A stretch of DNA of 64,000 nt from NCBI GenBank assembly GCA_963966185.1, contig CAWZYM010000091.1:22501-86500 (forward strand). Direction: 5' to 3'. The stretch comes from Rhabditoides inermis. Taxonomy: Eukaryota > Nematoda > Chromadorea > Rhabditida > Rhabditidae. Every line of letters begins with the position of its first letter. Position 1 is the stretch's first letter. The notes beneath the pieces were generated by a model. It was not told the origin of the DNA. It was given only the letters and a program-made list of their open reading frames with translations, and searched no databases. Shown here piece by piece: positions 33,599 through 45,922 of the stretch. The position numbers and the translations under genes were made by a program.

Positions 33599-35677
33599 TC
33601 AGTGCGGGGGCGGGGCGCCGGGGATCATGTTCATATATGGCGGGGGCGGGTGGTGGTAGACGGGCGGTTGCGGCCACGCCAACGGCCACTTCCGGTCGTC
33701 GTCTTCCAGGGATTTCGGCGGGCAGGCGGGGAGGGGAGCACCTGGAAGAGGAGAGGGGGTGAGGGAGAAGGAGGAGGAGCAGGAGAAGGAGGAGCAAGAG
33801 GAGAAGGAGGAGAAGGAGCAGGAGAAGCAAGGGAAGGAGGAAGAGCGGGAGCAGGAGCAGGATCAGAAGGAACACGACCCACCTTCGACCGACTCGTCGT
33901 GCCGATTCTTCTCCTTCTTGGCCTTCATCCGCCGGTTCTGGAACCATATCTTGATCTGCCGGTCGCTGAGGTTCGTTTGTAGCCGCAGCTCCTGAAAGCA
34001 GACGATAACACAGTGATTCAAAAACGAGATTCTGTGATTCGAAACTGTGATCGAAACATGGAAAGAGGAGGGTGAGAGGGAGAAGGAGCAGGATGGTGAG
34101 AAAAACAAGAAAGGAAAGAGGACATTGAACAGAAAGTGGGTAAGATGAAAACGCGCGCACCTCTCGCTGCTTCTTGGAGACGTAGCTGCTCTGCTGGAAC
34201 TTGGATTCCAACACCGCCGTCTGGTAGCGCTGGTACGTCTGCCGACCCTTCTTCGATTGAGCTGCAATCAGTGATGAGTCACATTGATTTATTGATCACC
34301 TCTGATTTGAAACTATACGAAACTGAACGCATACAATCGATACAATCGTCAAATTCTGGTTTCACATTGAACATTTCACATCGCTGATTGAATTCGTTCC
34401 TCAGATGGGAGATGAATGAGCTCACAATAGTTTGGTCACTGTAGCATTTCCCTATAGGACGACACGACAGGGTATGCTAGCTTACCATAGTTTAGCCGGA
34501 ATGGCTGTTACCAATTACAGGGGCTATGTAGCAGAGTGCAGAGTGCGTATAACTCGAGTACCAGTCCAAATATGCAAATCAGCCTCACCATAGTTTGGCC
34601 AGTGCGGCGTTTACCTGTTTACCTGTACATAGGTTATGAGATATGCAAATGTGCTCACCATAGTTTGGCCAGTGTGGTGTGGCGTAGCACTGCGCGGGCC
34701 AGGCGGCGCCGAAAGCCGCGGCAGGAGCCAGGGGCTGCCCGAACTGCTGATAGTACTGCGGCCACGCAGAGTACCTATAATCATAATAATCAGATATCAC
34801 ACAATCGCATTCGGATTCGGGCGAAACCTGACAAACGGGGACACTTGAGTACCTGCACTGACAGAGTTCATTCAGTGAGAGGTATCACTTTGAATCGTGA
34901 GAAGGAACAGTGTGGACTGTTACATGCAAGGTACCTATAGTGTTGCTACGAATCAGATATCACAACGGCACAACGTCTGACAATCAAGGATTGTTTCAGA
35001 CAGAATACGTGGAGGAATTATTAGAAGATGTCACACAATCACAACCACAGCGAATCTGACAAACTGTTTAACTGTTCCACGCCGAGTATCTAAATCTGTG
35101 TGAACAAAATGTGCGCATTCAGAATCGCATTTCACAAATGCCAGACAGAATCTAGACAAGACTGTGACATTGCTATAGACAAATCTTACAAATTCTATTT
35201 TGCTATTACATGAACATAATGAATGTATATGAGAATATGAGATGGAGTATGGAGTAGAATCAGGAATGATTGGCGTACCCGCTCATGTATCCCTGATATA
35301 GTGCCGGATCAGCCGCAGTGGACGGCGCCGCGCTCTCGTCCTCCTTGCCCACGCCTTGCGTCATCGCCGCAAGCCTCTGCAAGCCACTGCGTCACTCCTT
35401 GCGTCACTTAGGGAAGCACGCATTGGAAATGCTCGGCCCGGAAGTGGCGGAGTCTCGTTTCGGCCCATGCTCGTTCACTCTCTACGAGCCCATCTCATCT
35501 AGCCCCCTCGATCACCCCCAATTAGATTGATGATCGATGGAATGGCCACCTCTCCCCTCCCCCTACCTGAAGGTGGTCGTCCGCCTGCGGGGTGTCCTGC
35601 CGGCTTCCAGACGCCGACGACGACGTGCCGCCAAAGTCGAATCCACTCGACGTGGAACCGTTGCCTAGCGCTTGCAT
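33599..35677 (-). CDS. egl-5: Posterior (Abd-B class) Hox protein, EGL-5-like, 6 exons
   Basis: Exons 5' to 3': 35677-35567, 35376-35279, 34774-34659, 34261-34161, 33991-33883, 33741-33599; 678 nt, 225 residues, phases consistent. DNA-binding transcription factor expected to pattern the posterior body. The homeodomain is split between exons 4 and 5: KKGRQTYQRYQTAVLESKF, QQSSYVSKKQREELRLQTN, then LSDRQIKIWFQNRRMKAKKE with Gln50, Asn51 and Arg53. A Trp motif (PHWPNYAQ) lies just before it, in the place of a PBC-contact motif. The N-terminal part is Ser/Gly- and Ala/Tyr-rich, and the C-terminus is Pro/His-rich, ending PYMNMIPGAPPPH. Length and homeodomain fit my memory of nematode EGL-5 (about 223 residues). 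Hox identity is firm; the exact orthology is inference. Confidence 0.88.
34421..34676 (-). repeat. Four copies of an exon-end/5' splice-site motif
   Basis: On the minus strand, the true end of Hox exon 3 (CACTGGCCAAACTATG followed by GTGAGC, at about 34653-34676) is repeated further down the intron at about 34583-34613, 34479-34508 and 34421-34449 with increasing divergence. The nearest pair is 70 bp apart and also shares ATATGCAAAT. Confidence 0.75.
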
Positions 35678-36837
35678 CGCTCGGTGTGAGCCACTGCGTC
35701 TACCGTAGAGAGAAGAGTGGAGGCGGGCGGCGGTGGGCGGGGCCGCGCGCGCTGATTGGTCGAGAGAGTCTGGCGAGCCTGCAAGGGTTGGGAGTGGGAA
35801 AGAGGGGGTGGTGTGAACAGCGCGTTAGAGATATGACAATGTAATCAGTGATCGTAGTGTTCGGTAGTGCATGGTCTGTGTGTGTGTGAATTGTTTAGTA
35901 GTGGGATGAGAGGGGGGACGGGGAGAGGGAGGATCGGGCGGAGCGGAGTCGTTCTAGAGAATGTGATGAGTTGAATGTGACGAGCCTATTTGACTATTTC
36001 GCCCCGGCCCGCCAGTCATGACACGGACGCTCCCGCCACTACGTCTTCGATTTCACGTCTTCTGAGATTCTATAGATTCTTCGACGCCTGGAGCTGTAGA
36101 GGACTGTTCTGAACGTCAAACCGTCAAACGCGCCAGTTTTCGCTGCAGTCTAGGCGACCGAGACACCAAGGTGAGCGAAAGTTTGTCAAACACGATGTTG
36201 AATTTCAAATAGATGACAAAGCGCAGAGCAAACTACCGTATGCCAGCGAAAAGAGAGAGAAGGAAATTATGCATGGTTGGGTTGCCCGTCTCGGGTGAAT
36301 ATTACGTATGCACAGAGAGAAAGAGGGAGAGAGAGAGAGGGAGAGAGGGGGAGACGATGGCAACATGCATTCGTCAGCTACAGTATACCTGCTCATTTCA
36401 CATGCGACGAACGGCGCTTGTAATGAGAAGGAACGGTAGGAAAGGGAGAAGGAGAAGGAGGAGGAGAAGGAGAAGTGTGGAAGAGAGAAGCCCTCGCGGC
36501 TGAGAATCGATACTGACACTAGAGCCATCCGAATCTGGCACACACAAGGAAGTGATGAAACAATGATATACCGTAATCAGATGAGACATAGGTCGAACGG
36601 TTTCGCAGTGTGGAATCAGGTTTGGCTCGCGTCGCGCGGGGGTTTCTTTCTCGCAGTGAGTTTGCATGCCACACACAGAGAGGGGACGCGTGTGTGAAAG
36701 GAGCGATAAACTGATAGGAGCATGATGAAAAAGATGACATCAAACTGATCTCGAACTGGGCGACACCGCCATCGCAAAAAGAGACTGTTTGCAGTGAGTG
36801 TGCACCCTTTCTGCGCGCGCGCGCTCTCTCACTCGAA

Positions 36838-36854
36838 ACATCAAAGACGCCGCC
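36838..36854 (+). promoter_or_regulatory. TCF-like site with adjacent GCCGCC, copy 1
   Basis: ACATCAAAGACGCCGCC. ATCAAAG matches the TCF/LEF (POP-1) core, and GCCGCC matches the start of the C-clamp helper consensus GCCGCCR. Identical over 16 nt to copy 3. Confidence 0.5.
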
Positions 36855-37151
36855 CCCTCTCCTTCCTTTTCCTTCCACCCAATAATCCAAATTATCTAAA
36901 TGCGATCGGCGGCGTGTGTTCGTTGTGATCCATGGCTCTCCTTTCTCAGCCTGATGCGTTTTTGAAATCCTCAGGAAACCTGCGCATCATGTGACTGGGA
37001 CTACGGTAGCCGGGATCGATAAGGGCTACCGTAGCAGGGACCACCCTCTATGTTCCTGGGATTATTAGATGATGAAAAAGATGACGACGCGATACGGTGG
37101 ATGTAAGCCGGACATGTAGGTAGCGAGGGATTGCGAGGACCAAAAAAAGGG

Positions 37152-37185
<34 letters not shown>

Positions 37186-38690
37186 ACTCGAAATGGAGCT
37201 GGGAACAACGTATCGAGTGCGACTAAACACAGGGGGTCGGACCCCGGCGGTGGAAATCGCAAATTACAGACGGAGCATGTTGTAGAAAAAGAGAGAGGAA
37301 GGGAGAGAGGAAGAGGGAGAGATGCGAGTCCGGGACTAATAACCCCGCTCCGGGTACGGTAGACCGATCGATATCACGCAATTAACACTACGAATGGGAT
37401 AATTCCCAGTGATAATGTGATTGGTTGTACAGGAATAGTGTTGTTAGAGGGGAGGTGTTTGGAGCGAGCGGCGCTTGTGTGTAAGCCTTTGCAACCGAGG
37501 CGCCGCCAACATCGTAAATAGAGATATACGACAGGTGAACTCAGGTAGGAGGAGGGTCAGGAGGAGGAGGAGGAGGAGCAGGGGAGGAGAAGGAGAAGGA
37601 GGAGAGAGACCACCAAATTGAGAATTCGCCCGGCCGGGGGTCGTACCGCAAATCAAAATAACGACGTTGAAAGCGTCTCGGAAGACAAGAGAGAGAGGGG
37701 GAATCGATTGGAGAGAGCGGAGAGATGCAGACAGAGTGTAGACTTTTTTTTTAGAATATGATGACTATTTGTGACTTGAAATTATAGTGATGATTTGTAA
37801 AAATGAAGCTGTTAATTGTTGTTTCAACCGAAGAAAAGCTAGATGAGACAAGAAAACTAGACAAACACCATGAAAATATGTGAAAAAACTGTCTATTTTG
37901 TATGATTAGAACATTTGAACTAGACGTGATCAAAAGATATTAATAGATGTGGACAGGTGAGAAGTTTTCTTATAGTTATTCTTATAGTTCTGTAACTGTA
38001 ACAACGCCAAATGAAAAGTTAAAGAAGATCGCGACCAAATTAATGAAGTTGGAAAGCAACACATCTCTCTTGCCTCGAAACATGAGTGTGTATGATCGAT
38101 AGCCTCGTTTCTACCTGCCCGTCCCTCCCTCTCTAACACACCCCGGAAGCACCCCATTGATGAGGTGATCAAATGCGTCGTAAGTCAGCTTTATGAGCCC
38201 CCGAAGGGCTCTGCCACTCGCAACACATCATATCAGACACTGAAGCGTATTGATTGATAGGAGAAGATACTGATCTAGATCAGGAAACATGCTTGCAATA
38301 ATAACGCACCAAAATGGAGACCTATTTCAAACTGCGTGCATAGAGCAAAACTATATCGCTCTAGGATAGGCTATAGTATAAAGCAAGCCGAAATTACGTT
38401 CACAGCACCCTGAGGAGAGAGGTACCACCTCAGCGAGGATAGTGTTGTGTACAGGTGCCCTCTCTAGGAAAACGAGATCAGTGAGCAATACCATCAAGAA
38501 TGATTTGAAGATAGTGTAGCGGAGGTACAGGAGTGATAAGAAAGTGATCGACCGTGGAGGAGACATGTAGAATCTCGGAAGAACGCAGCGTGTGGTCACT
38601 GGTTGTTGTGTACAGGTGCCCCCGATTCGCCCTCCTCCTTCTACGATCCAGCTCGCGCACGCGTGTCGCCCCCCGTCTATTATGCAAAAT

Positions 38691-38698
38691 TTTACGAC
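38691..38698 (+). promoter_or_regulatory. Abd-B/Cdx-type site TTTACGAC, copy 1
   Basis: Exact TTTACGAC, a known preferred sequence of posterior Hox proteins, in the DNA upstream of the posterior Hox gene. Confidence 0.35.
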
Positions 38699-40128
38699 CC
38701 TCCGCCGCCACCGCTGCTGACGCCAAACCGAGGTTAGGAGGGAGGGAGGAGGGAGGAAACGAAGAAGGAGGGAGAGAGGAGGAGGAGGAAGAATTCAGGT
38801 AGGGTAGGAAGAGTGAGAGAGATGGTGCAAAACACACAACGCACAAAAGATATGAGTTATCGCGTTGACGATCATGTACAAACGTTTTGAATACAGAGTT
38901 CGCGTTATTCGGGCTCCGCGATGGCTCGGGTAGATCACACACACACGCAGAATCGTCGACACGAGAGATCGATGCGCTCTCCCTTGGCACAAAAAAAGCG
39001 AGTTCACTAATTACTACCACATTGCGAAAACAAAACACTGCCGCGTCTTTTCATATGTAACTATATGACATAACTATTTCAAAATGTTATAAAGGTCGAG
39101 AAAAGCTGGGTATATAGTTGAACTGTGTCTGACTCTCTCGTTTCAGCGCGCTCTCTCGCTGCTGTCTGACCGCGCCGGCTCGCAATTGGTGCGTCGACGG
39201 GAACCGATCCGTCAAACTGACACCCCAGGGGGAAGAAAGACATCGGAGAGAAGACGCTACCGTATACCCTAAACCTGGGTACAAGGTGGCGAGAAACATA
39301 CGTACAGATGATTACTATCGTTATGTTACAATTTATAAAGTTATTATTGTTTTGATGTCATGCCGACAAGTAATTCAAACGCGCAAACATTCATTAGAAT
39401 GCGCTGAAAAGAGGCAGATAACACTTGCAACAATATAGAACTGACGGGTATTTGTTTGCGTGGGAGTGTGAGTGCGTATTATGCATTGTCATTGCGAGGG
39501 AATCAGCGAGAGACCCGAGAAGCAGAGTTGCTTCTACCCGGGGGCAGAGACGTAGACGCGGGGCGGCGAGATGAAAGCGAGAGGCGAGTGCGAGACCTGT
39601 TCAAACTGCCGTAAATCAGTTCGGAAATGCGAGAGAGCGGGCGAAGACGAGAGAGCGCAGGGTGTGCAAGGAACGGGGATCGATCGAGAGAGAGGGAGGT
39701 GCGAGGTGAAAGTGATATGATCCGGGGTGACTAACGAGGAATGTATGATATCCCCATTCATGTCACATCTGCTTGTTGTACCCACCCCCGGAAGCACTTG
39801 AAGCCTGTGAGATTTACGGTCACCTCATTTGCATATGTGGTTGCTACAGTATCTGGGGTAAGTAGCCGTGCCACCCATGTCGCAGGTGTGAGGGAGTGAG
39901 GCACTCCATTCATCACTTCCCCCTCTCCCTTCCACTCCTTCTTCTGGCCACTGCTCTTTTTGCCACCTCTTTGCATCCTTGCATCCTTCCGCCTTATGCT
40001 CGCAAAAAGTGGCGGAGCACCCCGACAGCTCATAAATCGCCAGATAGGCAATTGACCAACGATATGCCCTAGCTTCTTCATATCCTATGCAGAATTGCAG
40101 ATGTGCGGGGGGAGGGGACCACCACAGT

Positions 40129-40178
<50 letters not shown>

Positions 40179-40284
40179 ATCCACCGGAAGGGTGCCGCGC
40201 CGAGATTTTTGAACGGGTGTGACAGATGCAACAGCGGTCAGCACTCATAACTGCATAATAACGAGTGGCGGGAGAGGCGCGCGA

Positions 40285-40292
40285 GTCGTAAA
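40285..40292 (-). promoter_or_regulatory. Abd-B/Cdx-type site TTTACGAC, copy 2
   Basis: GTCGTAAA on the plus strand, followed at once by the palindrome-like CGTAAATTACG. Confidence 0.35.
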
Positions 40293-41112
40293 CCCGGCGT
40301 AAATTACGCGCCATGAAAGGAGCCAGGCGACAGTCGAATGGACGGAGGAGAATGGGAAGTGACAGGTGGCAACACACACCTATGTACAAGAAAAGAGGAC
40401 ACCTTGTAGGGACCATCACGTGGTGAGAAAGGGACCAAACGGATACACTTGAATCGTAATCAAGAATTTCAGGGATAACATCTCATTACTGGAATTAATA
40501 AAAATGGAATATGGTTTAGACAAAATTTCGTTATACAGAAATGCAATTTGCGATTTCGATAAGTCGTTTTCTACAGTCTACTCTTACAGTAACAATTTTC
40601 ACGTTACTGCTCCTTTCCCACGTGTTCATTTCCATTTTGGGTACACCCTGCTATTAGCCTCTCTCTCTCTCCCCCTCTCTCCCTCCCTCCCTCCCTCTCT
40701 CTCTCTCTCTCTCTTTCTTCCGGAAAGTGGTGGTTAGAGCAGACGCGGTGGCGCTGTGCCACCAACCAAACAGGTGCAGTGAATCTGTGAATCAACCGAA
40801 ATTATCGCGATTCCCGAATTCTCTCGATTCAACCTCGCCCCCCCAAAAAGCGCGCAAACCCGTTCCGTACTGTCGATTTCGGCAAATTACCGATAGTGTA
40901 TCATGTGTACTGTAGTATGAAGAGAGAGAGAGAGAGAGAGGGAGGGAGAGAATGGCAGATGCACGCGTTTTGAACCAACTCGCACTTTGCATGTCGCGGT
41001 GTCTTTTGAGGGATCCCAGGCAGGTGTGGAATTAGTGTTATGTATGAGTAGTGAGTGTCTCTCCCCTTTCGTAGTGAGTGAGTAGTGAGTATGGTGATGC
41101 GACATGGCAGGC

Positions 41113-41127
41113 GGCGGCGTCTTTGAT
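41113..41127 (-). promoter_or_regulatory. TCF-like site with adjacent GCCGCC, copy 2
   Basis: The minus strand reads ATCAAAGACGCCGCC, the same spacing and spacer bases as copies 1 and 3. It lies just upstream of the TATA-like CTATAAAA at 41142. Confidence 0.5.
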
Positions 41128-41513
41128 CGCAACGCCTCGGGCTATAAAACGGAATTTACGCGCGCCGCGCGAGCACCGCTTACACGACCTTCTCCCACTC
41201 CCAAATACCTTTCTCCCCCCCAGGCGATGATATATGCAAATTTCGAGAACGCATCAGTGAGTGTTCCGGGGGCGGTTAGGTTCAAAGAATGCGCCGGTGA
41301 GTGCGAGGATTTATGGTGATTGGCTGTTACTCACTATCAAGATCGGGGGTGGTGAGAGAGCGAATCGGACTGGATAGCGCGCACGCATCTCTGCAGGTAT
41401 CGAAAAGTAAGAAGAGCGTGGGAACGCCGGCTTCGTGGGTGGTCCGCGCGAAATCAGTGAATCATTCTCGCAAACGGTCTCTCTTGTCTTCCGCTTCAGC
41501 AGCAATGATTTAG

Positions 41514-41521
41514 TTTACGAC
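41514..41521 (+). promoter_or_regulatory. Abd-B/Cdx-type site TTTACGAC, copy 3
   Basis: Exact TTTACGAC, third occurrence in this intergenic region. Confidence 0.35.
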
Positions 41522-42194
41522 GTTTGGAATACGGTGTAGTCGATTGAAGAATGATTAGGATGTTCAAAAGTGAATAGGAATGTTGCTAGTAACGTAGTTG
41601 AAACATTTATGAACCCTTGGTTTTCTGGGAGAATAGTGAGCGTAGTGGTGAGTGAGACAATAGTGATTCCGGCAGTGAGTAGTGGCTGAGAGATGTATAG
41701 GTGAGATAGATGCGCGGTCGATACGGTAGCCCAAAATTTGCTAACTTACTTTTCATATGTTGTGAATTGAATTGAGTGAAAGTGAAATCCGATTGAATTG
41801 CGTCGATAATGTGGCTACATAAATTCGGAGGAATCGAGGAGAAAAAAAGAGAGAGGAAGCAGGAAGGTGACAGATTGCGGTTGCGAAATAATCGAATAAT
41901 GTAACAATCAATCCCGAATTTCATTATTGCAACGTAATGGTAGCACAAATAACACACAATAACCACTTGTTGAAATCAATTATGAAACAACTCTCAAGCA
42001 AACGCATACCATAAAGCGATATGTAAAAGTGAAGCACAACTAATACAAATGTCAAAGTTCATAAGTTCATAATATTATAATCACGGAAACAGTTGATAAT
42101 TGAATAAGCGGATTCGCGGCCCGTACTTTCGGGGCGATTGATTCACTTCTCCATTCCCCAGCCAGCATCTCTCCACACCTACCGTAATCGTCAT

Positions 42195-42210
42195 ACATCA
42201 AAGACGCCGC
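42195..42210 (+). promoter_or_regulatory. TCF-like site with adjacent GCCGC, copy 3
   Basis: ACATCAAAGACGCCGC followed by GGCGG, matching copy 1 over 16 nt. Confidence 0.5.
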
Positions 42211-43009
42211 GGCGGCGCAGCCAGCCGGCGCCCCGTGATATACACCTTAGATCAGGCGAGATAGTGGGGAGAAGTGAGAGGGTGCAGGGGTGTGGGAGAC
42301 AGGTGCCAGCCGAGGGAGGGAAGGAGGGGAGGTCACTGGCGAATTAGCCATGCTTGTTTCGTGCTCCGTGCTCACTTTATTCGTATTCACCTATGCTCAT
42401 GATGTCATGATTTCGAGTTACTAGCTCTTTGCCGGGTTTTTTGTCATGCTTTTCACCGTGAAGATGTGATACGTTTCTTCGAAACAGCTTATGAATACGC
42501 TTTTCGGTCCTGTAACCTCAAAAATTTCAAAGGGTGTTGCGAAGAGTGTGATGACTAACTAAGATTAGTGGTTACTCACTCTTCAGTCGCTTGCAATTTG
42601 CAATGTACATTTTGGTCGCAGTCGCTTTTCGAGCACTCTATGTTTCACCTGCGGCATTTCCTATTTCATATTTCCACTTGTCACTTGTCACGCGTCGGGT
42701 TTCGGGTCGGAGCCTATCGAATTCCTCCCACTAAATCCACATTCCACTACACAAAACACGTCTATTGGAAGCGGGAAGCCTCTTGTTTGACGTTCTCTGT
42801 GACAGAATTTTCTGACTGCTCCACTTTTGCTCCTCTCTAACTTCACATCAGCTTCGCTGACTCTACGATTGCAATTGCAATAGTATCGATATTGATACGA
42901 TACGACTGATACGCAAGCTCGTTACGTAAGCCGGATACATTGTTGAGCCTGGTACGTTATTCGTATACGTATTGCTCCATCGGCTCCGGAATCTGAGTCA
43001 CCATCGCGG

Positions 43010-43587
43010 ATGAACACTTCTGACCCGTTCTGGCAGCTTCTGGAAGGCTACGATGCCTCTCTGGCGCCCTATCACTACTATCCCCAGCCGGTACTCGTCA
43101 CTATGATCATCCCATTCGCCGTTCTAGTGGCGCTGGTGAGTTGCAGAGAGGGGGTGAAGTTATTCGCGATTATATAAACGTTTACTTCGATCAATCTTTT
43201 CGTAAATGTATACGTGCGAAGTGATCCGAAGTAATGCAAAGGCGTCGCAATGCTATCGAAAGTGATTAGAAGTTATTTACTGCACTTCCCCTGTTCGTGG
43301 TGCTATTGATATGCCTCACTCGCCTTGCAAAAACACTCTTGTTCGCGATTTCATAGTGACGTCATAGTATTGATCGCAGATGACGTCACAGTATCGATTG
43401 ATCGATTGATTCAGAATGACGTGGAACAGGTGGCGACGTGGATAGCGTCCGTCAACATGTCGTGGGTCGATCCGCGGCTCAAGTACAGGCCAGAAGACGT
43501 GGGAGGCCAGACGGTGAGAGTCTCTCTCTCCCTTTCTCTCTTTCTCTCTCTCCCTCTTTCTCTCTCTCTGTCTCTCTCTCTCTCTAT

Positions 43588-43637
<50 letters not shown>

Positions 43638-44007
43638 CCCCCCCTCTCTCTCTAGTCTGACTTGCAGGAGTTATACGTGCGCGAGTCGAAGCTATGGAGA
43701 CCTACCATCTACGCCTACAACAGTATTGAGACACGCTACACTCACGAGGGGTTCGAGCAGGATATGGTGGTGAGAGAGAGGGGGAGAGGGAGGGAGGGAG
43801 GGAGGGAGGGAGGGAGGGAGGGAGGGAGGGAGGGAGGGAGGGAGGGAGGGAGGGAGGGAGGGAGGGAGGGAGGGAGGGAGGGAGAGAAAGAGAAAGGGAA
43901 GAGGGAGAGAAAGAGGAAGTCTAGGTGGAGCCGTCCGGCCGCGTCATCTACCGCGTCACTGCTTTCTACACGTGCATCTGTCAGATGAGCGAGCATGTGC
44001 GTATTTC

Positions 44008-44050
<43 letters not shown>

Positions 44051-44557
44051 CTCCCTCTCTCTTTACTCCTCACGATTATTTATAACCATTATCCAATGAA
44101 CAGTAAGAATTTCTTTGCTTCTGCTGCAACTCTTTCTCTCCCATTTAGTTATGACTAGACGACAAAGTTGATAGATCTTTCCAGCTGCAACTGTTCCCTT
44201 TCGACTACCACCACTGCGCGATCGGCTTCGCATCCGATACCGTACCCGACACTCACCTGAACATCACTGTGGGAGACTCGTTGAGAGGCGAGAAGGACCT
44301 CATACTAGTGAGTCTTTGTCATTTTGTTTTTGTTTAGCCTGAAAAGTGTTATCATTCTGTGATCTAAAAGTTCTGTGTCAGAAGGATTGTCAGAAGATTA
44401 CCAGATGTTATCACATCAGATGAAATCAAAACAGCGTCTGGAATGCGACTGACGAAATATCTTTTTTTTCTTTCAGGGAAATTCCGAGTGGAGTGTTGTG
44501 GAAGCTTCGAGTGATCGGTATGATGCGATCGCGTATGGCAAGAAATATCCGATTGTG

Positions 44558-44609
<52 letters not shown>

Positions 44610-45088
44610 CACATCACTCTCTTCAGGCCTATTTCATCGTCTCCATAGAACGTGAGCCCACCTACTACCTGTGGGTGATCGTTCTCCCGACCTACTTCAT
44701 CACTCTGATTATCCTCGCCGGAAACCATCTTCCATTGAGCACCAACGGGTTCGATAAGGTGAATATTCAAGAAACTTATTCAAGATACTTACTTCAGAGC
44801 AGTTTCCAAAACAGATCCTAAAACTTCTCAAACAAACTTGCACTTGGTCGTGTTTCGATGTTAAAGGCAGTTGCAGATGAAATTAAGATATTATCCGTTA
44901 CTTACCCGATTCACAATTCCGTTCATATCGCCCTGGGTCTGTCCGGGCAGCTGGCACTCATCTTCATGCTGACACTCGTGTCCAGCGGCATAGCCAAGAC
45001 GAACAGTGTCTCCATCATCAGTGAGGGGGGAGGGGGGGGGGGTGGAGGAAGAGGAAGAGGGGAGAGAAAGAGAGAGGAAGAGAGAGGA

Positions 45089-45121
<33 letters not shown>

Positions 45122-45626
45122 GGGGGGGGGTGAGAGAAAGGGTTATGTCATTTCAGTGATATTCGAACTCGCCGAGATCTTTCTCTGTTTCCTCTCGTGT
45201 ATAGTTTCAGTGGCGTGCAATGAGGTAAAAAAATGCATGTATGTTTGTTATATATTTGTATTTCACTCAGTACACCCAGTACTGTATTAGACATGAACAG
45301 CCTATGCACCCTTTGATTATGTGCGTTACGTTTGCCGACAGAAAAAGGTATGTAACTGCTTCTTCTATCTTGTTCAAGTCCACGGTTGTGCATATTTGCA
45401 AGTCGTGCATATTTGCAGATCGAATCAGTCTGCAATTGTGAAGGAGGCGACTATAAAACGGACTGGAAGGAGGATGGATTATTTCTGGTATTACACTTTT
45501 TAAAGATCGATTTCACGTTTTTTTAGGTTTGCACTCATGCAATTGGCCAACACAGCAGCGCTTGGATTTTTTGTCGGACATTACGGGAGAACCATTGATC
45601 TGAAGAATAAAACAATCAATTTCTGA
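43010..45626 (+). CDS. Cys-loop ligand-gated ion channel subunit, 12 exons
   Basis: Exons 43010-43135, 43415-43513, 43668-43769, 43925-43996, 44185-44307, 44477-44554, 44627-44758, 44888-45020, 45157-45224, 45271-45347, 45419-45487, 45527-45626; 1179 nt, 392 residues. Pentameric channel subunit for a neuronal or muscle membrane. Marks: WVDPRL and ESKLWRPTIYAYNS in the ligand-binding domain, Cys-loop ending FPFDYHHC, TM1 YYLWVIVLPTYFITLIILAG, TM2 ALGLSGQLALIFMLTLVSSG, TM3 IFELAEIFLCFLSCIVSVAC and TM4 FALMQLANTAALGFFVGHYG. There is no vicinal Cys pair in loop C, so it is not a classical nicotinic alpha subunit. Neither GEK nor PAR precedes TM2, so ion selectivity cannot be called. No signal peptide is in the first exon; an upstream exon may be missing. 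The start of exon 8 (AAG acceptor) is the least certain junction. Confidence 0.85.
43519..43915 (+). repeat. (CT)n and (GGGA)n tracts in channel introns
   Basis: CT-rich tract 43519-43655 in one intron, then 43780-43885 an almost pure GGGA repeat of about 25 units in the next. The G-rich strand is the coding strand. Confidence 0.95.
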
Positions 45627-45639
45627 TCACACTAATTAA

Positions 45640-45645
45640 AATAAA
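45640..45645 (+). terminator. Poly(A) signal of the channel gene
   Basis: AATAAA 14 nt after the stop codon, with another A/T-rich stretch following. Confidence 0.4.
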
Positions 45646-45922
45646 TAATTAAAATTTAACATGTTACTTGATGTCAAGTCACAACCCAACTCACAACACA
45701 ACATCACAATTCGTCAGGGCAACTGTGCGTTAACTGCGGGCAATTGTGCACTATTTGCCACTCGATGCCACGCCCTAATCCTGAAGTTCCGCCCATTTTA
45801 CGATACGATCATATGTTTTTGTCGTTTTTGTTAGTTTTACATTCGAAAACCTTGTATATTGTTGGTTTATCTATTGTATTTCTTTGTGAACAAGTTATTT
45901 ACAGTCCTGCATTTACTAGGAG

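Larger units (their letters stand above)
35678..43009. other. Large intergenic region upstream of the Hox gene
   Basis: About 7.3 kb without a convincing gene. It is less dominated by microsatellites than its neighbours, although (CT)n tracts lie at 40131-40177 and 40660-40712. It contains three composite TCF-like motifs, three Abd-B-type TTTACGAC sites and a TATA-like CTATAAAA at 41142-41149 (listed separately). It probably holds regulatory DNA for the Hox gene, which reads away from it, and the channel gene, which also starts at its edge. Confidence 0.6.

Noticed and set aside
33591..34214. 207-residue Leu-rich frame overlapping the Hox gene
   Set aside because: It reads through Hox introns in another frame; the homeodomain model explains the conserved sequence.
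38478..39038. 186-residue minus-strand frame upstream of the Hox gene
   Set aside because: Low complexity in the middle, no recognisable domain, no supporting splice context.
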